Below, one piece after another: positions 55,165 through 64,000 of a stretch of DNA of 64,000 bases. The notes beneath the pieces are model-generated. The model did no database searches. It saw nothing but the letters and a program-made list of their open reading frames with translations, and was not told where the DNA came from. The translations under genes and the position numbers were made by a program. Each line of letters opens with the position of its first letter. The first letter of the stretch is position 1. Origin of the DNA: Steinernema hermaphroditum (taxonomy: Eukaryota > Nematoda > Chromadorea > Rhabditida > Steinernematidae); contig CM059621.1 of NCBI GenBank assembly GCA_030435675.1, positions 5,208,001 to 5,272,000 of the forward strand, written 5' to 3'.

Positions 55165-55810
55165 ATGAATTTTCCTGATATAAAAAAGGCTTTCTGCAGA
55201 AGACGGTCCGATTTGCCGATTTGCGGCAGTCTTCAAACTACTGTAAGCATCTACCCGACTCTTTGATTTTCATAGATTAGTTTTCAGACTGCTTCAGCTG
55301 TGATTGGGGTTGTCTTTTTAATTCTTGGTTTAGCCAATTTAGCTGTAAGTTGTGGGATAATAGTGAAACACCATGAACCGCCCGGAAACGCTTTTTTCTC
55401 GTCTTCTGCCTGTATCTTTATGGGAATTTTGGCGTTGTTTGGAATTCACCAAAAGCGCGCCGACTGCTTGTTGCTGCTTCTGATATCTTGGGTAAGTGTG
55501 TAAATATTATAAAGGCTTCTAAAGAATTGATTATACAGGCGATTGGAATGTTTCCTCTTGTGCTCTTCCTCTTCCTTGAATCTGTTCGTCGTCTTGTTCC
55601 AGAAGTACTGATGAGGGAAAATCAAAATACAGGTAAGAACACGGTCAACTCACTCGTGATATTACAAAGCAATTAATCATTATAGCCCTTCTATTGGTCC
55701 TCTTTGGATTGATCTACGTGGCCACCCTCAATGTATACTTCATGAATGTGATCTACAAGTGCATCAAGCAGTTCAAAGCAGAGGAAAAGGAAATTGGGGA
55801 AAAAGTTTGA
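55165..55810 (+). CDS. Small four-helix membrane protein
   Basis: Not recognised. Exons 55165-55242, 55288-55491, 55539-55632 and 55686-55810 (78, 204, 94 and 125 bases) give 166 residues with consistent phases and introns of 45-53 bases. A basic cytosolic N-terminus (KKAFCRRRSDLPICG) is followed by four hydrophobic helices: VIGVVFLILGLANLAVSCG, ACIFMGILALFGI, IGMFPLVLFLFL and LLLVLFGLIYVATL. The C-terminus is short and charged (KQFKAEEKEIGEKV). This resembles the many small tetra-spanning nematode proteins of unknown role. It converges with the minus-strand gene ending at 55816, with only five bases between stops. Confidence 0.75.
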
Positions 55811-55815
55811 AAAAT

Positions 55816-56690
55816 TCAATCCCCTTTCTGTGCTTTATTATAAGTATTTATAAAGACAGCGTTTTGAATAACCCTTTTTTGTATCACCCTTATCTCTTTT
55901 CGTTCGAATGAGGTGCACTGCCATTGTGCTCCTTTTTCTCTTCCGAAACATTCACAATCGCATAGGGTACCTAGATTGGCAGTTATTTGCCGAGTCCTTC
56001 GTTTGCTCTCTTTGAAGTTTGCCGAATTCGTTGAGTGAGTGTCGAATGTTGCATGTTCTTTGCTGTCGTTGTTGACGCGATAATCTCCCAGAAGGCCTGC
56101 AAGACAAAAGAGCTTCAGTATCAACATTTTGCAAGGAGCCCATGACCACCATCCGTGAAGCCTCGCGATAACTTCGAAATCCTTCAACTCCGCCTTCTGA
56201 TTACATGGATTTTCCATCTGCTTATGCCTCTTCACCGCTTCGATAGCAAGGCAAACTTGGGCGATAGCGGTACTCAACTCCGATGACGCTGTAAGCAACG
56301 AAAACAGAAGGGAACCAGCGACATCGTATGATGAAGAGTTCTGTGCGGCACGACGCCGCTGATTCGGGAGATAAATGGTGAAATTTAAAATAGAGAAATA
56401 ATACAAAGAGACATCGAGGATTACAATACGAGGGCCTATCAACCGATGAACGTTACAAGCCTTGGCGGTTACGTCACCTTCGACGGTAGCAATGCATACG
56501 TTGGTAAATTTGTCGACTTTAAGAGGAATGAAGATTGAAATTCTTACATATAATGAACGATATCCATTAAAGGATATTAGAGTGCCGGGCGAAATGACAG
56601 TAATAAAATTTCCAGCCAGGTAAGGAATGTCTCCAGTTTTCTTTTCATTTGCCTCGTGTAAGACCTTATTTCTATGTTGAGCTCTCTATA
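55816..56690 (-). CDS. Unresolved gene, probably extracellular or membrane-linked
   Basis: Not recognised. One frame stays open on the minus strand from about 56690 to the TGA at 55816. The upper part (YLAGNFITVISPGTLISF, VDKFTNVCIATVEGD) and the middle (SLYYFSILNFTIYLP, SLLFSLLTASSELSTAIAQV) look like real protein; the lower part (after 56100) is polar and basic and may be intronic or out of frame, since GTTGAT..TTGCAG borders at about 56134-56101 could mark an intron. No start codon with a signal peptide was found, so the 5' end is missing. Confidence 0.4.
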
Positions 56691-59600
56691 CTACTGTACT
56701 TGTCCGAGGAACAACGCGCATCGTCGGGATCTGTCCTTTGTTATATCTTTAAAACTTTGGTCGTATGCATATGTGGCAATTGAATGACTTGTAATTTATC
56801 GGATCTGGCTCGTTCACATGTGTACTCTCAAAAGCAGCCAATTAGCGAGACGTATTGTTACTCTGACGCTACGCATGTGATGACGTGTTATTTGTTGTCG
56901 TTGTCAGAGATGCCCTCTTCCAGTAAAACAAATAGATTAATGAGAATGTCATGCATATTCTAAGGTTTAAATTCTACCGCAATGTTGCATACTCGTCATA
57001 TTTCAGTGTGAGACATCATATCAGAGACAATCCATAAGAAGCCTTAGCCTTAGCTTGGATTTTGTCCTAGCTATTGTTTCCATTTCACACTTTTAGGGGT
57101 CATAGAGGTCATACGAGAACATCAATGGCATAGATGATGTGGAAATCAAGGAAAGAGCGTACTAAGCATGGCTAGTTGCCTCATGAAACATGTTCTCGAC
57201 TTAATGACCCACCAGCTATGATATCACTTTTTCTACCTATTCACATGGAGGTAATATCAGAAAGGTAATAATCGCTGCATTCACTTTTGCCATATATAAC
57301 GAAGTGAGTTATTATAATGTTCATAGCAAATACACCCGTAAAATCCAAATGGAAAGTCGGGCATTTTCCGTTGTTCTCTCTGATGTTCTCGACGTTGATA
57401 TTATAGCTACTTCCACCACTGATACACTACCACCATTCACAGAAGTGGATACATTTTTTATGAGATCGCAAGGTCACCAGCTATTCTTAAAGGTCTCCCT
57501 GATTTTGCATAAAAAAGTCAAACGTTCGGAGATTAACGTTAAAAAGCCGCAATGAACGCAGATTCTGTGAATTTTTTGAGAAATGATGTTGTTCCCTTAG
57601 AAATAGTCGAAAGTACTTTATCTTTGGGTTAACGATGTCCGGAGATATCCTATTCACAAAAGGATCAGATTTGACCTTTTGCTGTTTGGTTCATTAAGTG
57701 CGTATAAAAATGGGGTAACTTATCGGATCCGTCATTCCTGTGTTATGTCGAGATGAGTTAGTTGCCTCTTGGTGGTGAGTCTCAGGAATACAATGGTTTT
57801 TTACTGTGTTGGTGTTATCAGCCCTCATCCCTTGCCCCGTTCAAAAAACTCTTGCACAATTTGTGCCAGCGTATAGAGGTGGAAAACGTGTGATTGCGTC
57901 AGAACGTGGTCATAAATGCGGAACCCTATCTCACGTTTTAAGATTGTGTATTATCGCTTTTTTAATGCACTTTCAGCGCCGAACTATGGTAAAAACGTGC
58001 GCAGTTTTCAGTGCACGTTGGCACGTTGCACGTTGGCCTTCGAGGCTAAATTTAATACATTTGCGCTTAATCCGAGATCGCAAGACAACCGAAAAGTTTT
58101 GCTGATTACGAATTTGATGAAAAGAAATGATTACGAGATCGGCGCGCGCAGTCGTTAAGAAAGGAAAGATGTTGACTAGAAAGAGGGTTCCACATTGTGA
58201 AAGAGCTCGGAAAACGATAGCGGCATTCATTCAGCCGAAAACAGTCGAGAGCAATTCTTCAAGTTATCAAGTCTGTTTTCACACATTTGCCATAAAAATA
58301 GATCCATTAAACGATAACCCGTTTCATTCGGCATAAAATCACCAATAACCAGGTTCTGGTGACGTTGTAGAACGTGCTATGTAAACGTTTTGTGAAGACA
58401 TTGACGAGCTTTTCGATTCGTTCAATTGTCATGGCGTTGTGCCGATTGGACACCCAGGAGAATCCGAATATGTTCCTTCTCAACACCTGGCAAAAAGCGG
58501 TTCCTGTTTGGGCACTAAAAGCATTACGGACTCCACATGTCGGATAAAGTAACGGCTAGAGAAAGATCGCCATCGAAAAACAGAAATGTCTCTGTTCTTC
58601 AGGATCTCTTCACGAACACTACAGCTCCACTTTTTGGTTTTACCATTCATGGTCTTTTATAGATAACATCATTGGGTCGCCTTAGCAAACACAGTGATTT
58701 TATCTGTCTTTTTTGTCCTCCTTCATTTGTCGAGAACACTTCAAAAAATGGATAGCAGTTCAAATTTGCTCACAGATTATGCCAGGTTCCTATATCTAAA
58801 GGCACCCGATATTGTTCTTTCTTTTGCGCACATAGTGTCCGTGTGAATCATGGAATGATCTTTCTGTTTTTTAGACGTTGTTCGAATCAACAATCTTGGG
58901 AATGCGCACGTCCGTAACCGTCATAATCGAATATCCGTTCTGTGGTATTTCTCTATTACATTCATTAAGCCGCCATCCAACGAAAGCGAAGTGTACGGTA
59001 GCTGTGTACTTAGTTTACATTTTCTGAGATATTTAAGTCCCGAACATTTCATTTGAGCACTTCTGTGCGGTCTGTGAGAACCTGAGAAATCGAAGTTCCA
59101 CTGGACGACCAATTCTATCAAAGATCTAGGTCCCAGATGTGCCGGCAACATACTTGAAGTTGAAGTTCATGAAGATCAGCCTCAGATCCACACTAAACAT
59201 TTTTATATTTCTATACTTTGGAGTCCAACAAAAGTTCTGAGTACAAATAGCAAATTGAAGTTTGCATCCTGAGTGCAAAGAAGATTTTTTGATTCTTGAT
59301 TTTGTATTTTTCAAAAAGTCCGCTTTTGTAGTGGTCTTTTGACTGCTGCATCGGTGTTTTTAAGTAGAGCAATGTACTACAATTTGCTTGGAGCCCGACT
59401 TACGTAATGCGGTTGGGTCTACTGGCCACCTTCGCGTGACATCGGTTCGCGAAAAACAAACTCTTGGCTGGGAATGCACAAGGTACGCTTATTTGAAGAA
59501 TTCTCAAAATAGGCTGAGAATGTCAAGGAAACATTGCTTTATCAGGGAAAATCTCACGTGGACGTGGGTGCTTTTACAGTACCCATTACTGTAGCTGTGC

Positions 59601-60100
59601 CGCGGTGTCGTTCCCGTTGGACTTTGTCTGTTAGTTCAGCGGCATAGTGAAGAATGTAAAGCTGAGAAATCGGTTATATGCTAGAAGATAGATGGCGCTT
59701 GTTGTGGTTTGGTGTAGCTCTGTTTCCGTCTATAGGGGAGCGATCCGTTTCCGCTGGCCATCTGGTGGGGGACCGAAACTTCAGGCATGTTCGTAATGTG
59801 CCACACAAGCACTTCCAATAGACCGTTCGCGGTTTTCGGGACCGATAGCCCACTAATGGTCTACCGAGACAGGGGATTTTCGTGTGTTTAGCACAGGTAG
59901 TCTACTGGTCTCTTTCCATCCAACGGGATGCTTGACCTAGAGGGTGCGACTTCTTGCGCATCCGGGTTCATTTGAATAAAGATTAAAGGCGGTAAATGAG
60001 GCGGCGTTGGACGCAATTACGGTATTATAATATTGGGTTGAGTCGTTGAAGATATCGCATAGCGTAATCTTTTCATATTTTCGCAATATTTACGGTGAAA
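56691..60100. other. Gene-poor region
   Basis: About 3.4 kb. The longest plausible frame is 83 codons at 57304-57555 (MESRAFSVVLSDVLDVDIIA and a Thr-rich stretch), lying downstream of a TATATAA at 57293; it has no splice or signal-peptide support. No tRNA, repeat or element recognised. Confidence 0.5.
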
Positions 60101-60144
60101 TGGATGGGCGCGTTGTGGACTACAGTAAATTCTCACTCTGCACT

Positions 60145-60354
60145 ATGATTGGTGACTTGTCCATTGCATTCCTCTTGATATTGGGGCTCTATTCTGTTCT
60201 GATGGTCAATTTTCTGGCTGCTCGAAAAGGCGAAATGCGAACTGATGTAGGGGCTTCCTATGGCATTAATTGTGTGATGAACGGTGACTGCCTTCAACCA
60301 CGTACATCGTTAGGTCTTACCTATCCAACGCACCTATCCCCAGAATGGTTCTGA
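60145..60354 (+). CDS. Possible secreted small peptide
   Basis: Not recognised. From the ATG at about 60148 it reads MIGDLSIAFLLILGLYSVLM, a plausible signal peptide, then a short mature part with two close cysteines (INCVMNGDC) and a stop at 60354. The same DNA is partly repeated, broken, at 36783-36960. The repetition may mean a gene family or an unrecognised repeat. Start and splicing are uncertain: a GTACATC donor-like site follows at 60301. Confidence 0.3.
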   Translation: MIGDLSIAFLLILGLYSVLMVNFLAARKGEMRTDVGASYGINCVMNGDCLQPRTSLGLTYPTHLSPEWF

Positions 60355-61074
60355 ATGAGCTGACAGATTATTTTTTTACTATTTATCCAGCTCTCTCTCA
60401 GCTCTATCTAATCCTCACCTGTGTTCATCAACCCAACATGTACAACCCAAAGTGCGACAAAAAAAGTTAGCGCAATCGTAATCCCGTAACAGAAATCAAC
60501 ACGACATAGCTCACCCACGTGTTGTCCTAATTATAGGATCCAGGTTTACTAATTTAATATTTGGAATGGTGCTGTAAAAGTGCATCTGCTGTGCGGTGTT
60601 CATCATAGGCATAGGCACACTTTGATTCGGATCAATTCCTCTTCAATTACTGCAATATTCCAGGATTCAGGATTCTCTAAGACAAAATGGAATCCGGAAT
60701 ATAGAACCACTTGAATTGCTCTGCGATCATCACTATGTCAAGTACATAAACGTTATGTAAAAATACTGCGTTCCCTTATTTGTAACGACATGTAGTAGAG
60801 CAGGTTTATTCTGTAAGTGATGCTCATGAACTTTGGGTAATGCTGTTGTTGAAAATTTCAGCATAAAGCCTTCGACGGATCATAACTTTAATCAGCTATA
60901 GCAAAGTTGTCAGTGCTCTAATAACGCACTTCTTCGGAAATATTGACAAAACTTGCGCTTTTATTTTTTAAAATTAATCGTAGTAATGCGATTATCTAAT
61001 ATTTTGTTATTTTTCTGTAAAAACGAAGCGCTCGATCATGGAATCATCGTCTTCGACTCCAACATCGCGCCCCC
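60355..61074. other. Spacer, nothing supported
   Basis: No gene or element seen. Confidence 0.4.
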
Positions 61075-61135
61075 GTGCAGAAGAAAAAAGATAAGCGACG
61101 ACTACGGTGTGATATTGTTCTTCTTTGTGCTTTAG
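61075..61135 (+). repeat. SINE-like subfamily A fragment
   Basis: CTACGGTGTGATATTGTTCT and CTTCTTTGTGC, in plus orientation, match the tail-proximal part of the copy at 48570-48600 in reverse. Confidence 0.5.
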
Positions 61136-62577
61136 TAAAACGTCCTGTTACTTGGCCATCTGATCCATTTTACCTTGGATTTCCTCCTTTCCCTGTGGCC
61201 GCTAATGCGTTCGCAGGAAATGCCGCTGACCGTACCGCATTTGGCCCTTGCATACACTCAATTAACAATCGCACTTCGTTTGCAGGTTACGGTAAATTAC
61301 TGCCGTGTTTTTCATGATCGCAGCGTACGCGCTTACACAAAGTTTGCAAATAACAATTGAATGTTGTGAATTGCTAATAACCTTGCTAATGTGTCACCGT
61401 AGCTCGTCGATAGTGCATGGACGTTCCACCTACGTTGCTTTTGGGAAAAGCATATGGATGAAATTAGAAATGTTCCTGCGGTTCTAACAAGGTTACTGAA
61501 CAATAGTTCGTGACGTCGATGATCTTTTGTTTTTTGTTTCAATTGTTAGCTGCAAGCTGGCTTTCCGGGAATGTCTTAAATAGGCTGTCGTCTAGGATTA
61601 TGACCGGCGTCATGAAAGGAACTTATTTCGAAGGAGCATCCCATTGCACCCGGAAGACGATTCTTAGCATAAACATGCGTAGAAGGCAATACTGCAGAGG
61701 GGTAGAAGGTCAGGAATGGAATAGTTTAATAGCAAAGTAGCAGATTTTTCCCAAAAATTGTGCGACTTAACTGTCAGCAAATTTTCGGTGCGTGCGATTA
61801 AAGACCGTACTTTTGGACCCTATTACTCATTTTCTGCCATCGTCAAACAGAGTTCAATATATTTTTGCTTTGTCGACAAATCTAGTTACATTGTGGGAAA
61901 TGTCGCATTATATTCACATAACCGTATTAAGAACATGAGCCAATCTTTTGTTTTCAGGACATGTTCCCATAATACCTAAATGAGATTTGTCAAATCTTAC
62001 GATAGCGTGCGTCACGTAGCTTGAGCAATGCCGAGACCTACTATTTTACAATAGATAAAAATACCTAAGAGTTGGCACTTTTTCGACTGATAAAGAGCTG
62101 GTGCTGTTTTATATTTAATTGGAGCAGCGAGCTGTCAAAAATGGGTTCTGAATTTCAAATGATTACCGCTCCGAAACTCACGGACGAAGCCAGTGTGGAT
62201 GAAACTCTTGACCGCTCAGCGACCGAATAGCCGGAGTCCGTCTACTAGACAAGAAGACGAACGGTGTCACCAAGGTGAAAGACATCGAAGAAGAGGCAGC
62301 CAGAAGAAAACGGAACATTCACTTGAAGATGGCGAACGGAAACCCTGAGAAATAGTCAGTCAGACTGTACAAAAACCGGCCAACAACCTCTTGTATATGG
62401 ATTCTCACATAGGTTAATACGATTGATTTCACTAAATAAATTAATTCACAAAATTCACAGCCGATGATTATTGAAATATGCAAATCGCTTCGGCAATTAT
62501 CACGACTAAATTCTCACTTTTGACAATGTATAACTTTCATTATTCATATGTGGTAGAAGTCATGCCTTTCATTTATA
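61136..62577. other. Spacer, nothing supported
   Basis: About 1.4 kb without supported genes or elements. Confidence 0.4.
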
Positions 62578-62700
62578 TCGATGGCGATCGGTCAGGGCGT
62601 CCGTCTGCTCTGTCTTTGAGCGGTCGTTCTTGGCCTATCTTGTTGCATGCAATGACAGCCCCGGCTTCCAGAACACCTGCAACATCAGGTAGCTCCGTCA
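62578..62700 (+). repeat. SINE-like element head, diverged
   Basis: GGCGATCGGTCAGGGCGTCC, GAGCGGTCGTTCTTGGCC and CCCCGGCTTCCAGAACACC give the head and first body motifs of the family; the rest is lost. Confidence 0.6.
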
Positions 62701-63582
62701 CCACCGACCGCTCGCCAAGTGAAGCCGAACATCCACTGTCACTCCGGAATCTATGTCGCCCAACGAAGCGATGATGGCTCTCTGGTATTTCGCGCGCGTG
62801 TCGATGCTCTAGCTCGTCTCTATGATTCGGAGGCTTAGATGTTCATGTGATTAACCAGCACTTTGGAATCGCTCATATATGGTGTCTGAATACGCTTATA
62901 AGTCTGAAAACAGTCGAATAATGTTGGGATCCTCGTTTCTCCTACTGCAAGACACCCCACTGAAAGCCAGATAAATGTCATTGCAAGTCGCCATCATTGA
63001 GTCAGTGAAGAATATTTGAAACTGACTGCTCCTCTTTATCAAATGCAGCGCTACAGCTTCATTTTTACATTCCGGTCCGTTTTAGGTGGCTCCTCCGATA
63101 TTCGTTTTGTGAATGTTTTTCAACTTTATAAGGCGTGCTTACCCCATCATTTTTTCATTTTCTTACAGCCAATTTGGCTGCACCGCTTGAGCTTGATTTG
63201 CGGACTGTTCTCTGCCTGCGCCATTTCCGGACTAAGTTCAATTTAATAAAGTCCGAATTAATGTTCAAAGTTTGGCGTAGACGTCAAGTTTAGAACTCGA
63301 TGACGCGGGTGTTGCGTTGTTCAGTTATCAATTCCCATTTCATTAGCGTCAAGTTCACATTAGACCTATGTCTCCAAAATTATCTTACGACTCCTTTAGA
63401 ACCCGTGGCTATAGTACTAAAATAAGCAAATCTGCGGCACCACCCCAAAGGTTTGCCGAACTCAGCCGAGGGGCGGCACATTTTGTCACGCCTCTCCGAT
63501 TTGAGCTCCTTTAAAGGCGCGTGCTCCGAACTGACAACACCTCCATCGGTCATTGTTCCTACCTGAACTCTTTCAGAGCGTC
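62701..63582. other. 5' flank of neurohormone gene
   Basis: About 880 bases. An open frame at 63016-63246 with a possible intron and an AATAAAG at 63245 may be the 3' end of another plus-strand gene, but I cannot support a model. A CTCTTTCAG acceptor lies 7 bases before the next start codon. Confidence 0.4.
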
Positions 63583-64000
63583 ATGTTCTACCGGCTCGCT
63601 CCCAGGATCGCCGCTGTGCTTTTCCTGCTTAGTTCCGCTGCCAACGTCAATGCTGAGGCCTACAGCTTGCAGCCTCAGGTACAGTAACCCTGTTGACAGG
63701 TTGAGAAAGATCGTACTTTAGGATCCCAACGCGGAGACATATGTCCGTCAGAAGATGAATAGCTTCGCGTGGATGAACGACAAGACGTGTATTATCTACA
63801 AGAACGACGTTCTGCATGATATGCTCGATCGCGTCTGCTTGATGTGTCACGAGATGTTCTCCCACGAGCAGCCAGAACTCCGCGTCGAGTGCAGGTAATA
63901 GGAGCATCTTCAGGGCATGCATAAAGGCGCAATTTCAGGGCCAACTGCTTCAAGAACAAGAAGTTCAAGCAGTGCCTCTCGATCTTCGCTCCTCCGCGGC
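63583..64000 (+). CDS. CHH/ion-transport-peptide-like neurohormone, 3' end off window
   Basis: A secreted peptide of the crustacean hyperglycemic hormone / ion transport peptide family, an arthropod and nematode neurohormone type. Exons 63583-63678, 63722-63894 and 63939 to beyond 64000 have matching phases. The signal peptide is MFYRLAPRIAAVLFLLSSAA. The mature part shows the six-cysteine pattern of the family: MNDKTCIIYKND, DRVCLMCHEMF, LRVECRANCFKNKKFKQC; that is C, C-x2-C, C-x2-C and a last C eight residues later. The short first exon and an intron just before the sixth-to-last cysteine block resemble known family genes. The C-terminus is cut by the window edge. A TTTCAG acceptor 7 bases upstream of the ATG suggests trans-splicing. 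Confidence 0.82.

Overview
The window is animal DNA, best explained as a nematode of the Rhabditina group. Evidence seen directly: most introns are 40-60 bases with GT..TTTCAG borders; TTTCAG acceptors sit just upstream of several start codons, as expected for spliced-leader trans-splicing; there are chemoreceptor genes of the nematode-specific Srt and Str/Srh types; and there is a divalent-metal transporter of the smf (NRAMP) kind. The species cannot be named from this sequence. Most gene models below were built by hand from splice signals with matching phases; where exons add up to whole codons I say so. Layout: 0.1-6.3 kb is a minus-strand chemoreceptor cluster (one Str-superfamily gene cut by the window edge, then two intact Srt paralogues with the same four-exon plan) with a tRNA-Ser(GCT) between. 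6.9-8.7 kb holds two tentative small genes. 9.2-10.2 kb encodes a CCDC134-like secretory-pathway protein. A tRNA-Ile(AAT) lies at 11.2 kb. 11.6-19.4 kb is the densest gene block: a tyrosine-motif-rich adaptor-like protein, a convergent unrecognised 279-residue protein, a secreted protein with four 42-residue repeats, and an intronless dihydrofolate reductase. 19.6-40.7 kb is dominated by a family of very small secreted cysteine-rich peptide genes: six intact-looking members, one frameshifted, one pseudogene, and one in which the same signal-peptide region is spliced to an unrelated Tyr/Asp-rich tail. They sit among transposon remnants and minisatellites. 41-44.4 kb holds two large inverted-repeat elements of Tc1 type. 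44.7-47.6 kb is the NRAMP transporter. 49.4-51.3 kb is a secreted protein with a Ser/Thr-rich tail, 52.7-53.7 kb a single-exon chemoreceptor, 55.2-55.8 kb a small four-helix membrane protein facing a poorly resolved minus-strand gene. 56.7-63.5 kb is nearly gene-free, and the window ends in a crustacean-hyperglycemic-hormone/ion-transport-peptide-like neurohormone gene. Repeats: at least ten copies of a SINE-like family with two related subfamilies ending in AATAAA plus short CTCGTAAA/GTCGTAAAG repeats; a Merlin (ISXO2-type) transposon with 8-base target duplications and a related MITE; a hAT-type MITE with a perfect 8-base duplication; three Tc1-type elements sharing CAGTGGCGG ends; a fold-back MITE in an Srt intron; a 29-base minisatellite. 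The most unusual content is the cysteine-rich peptide cluster, which shows strict cysteine spacing, a conserved promoter block, recent local duplication and replacement of the mature peptide.
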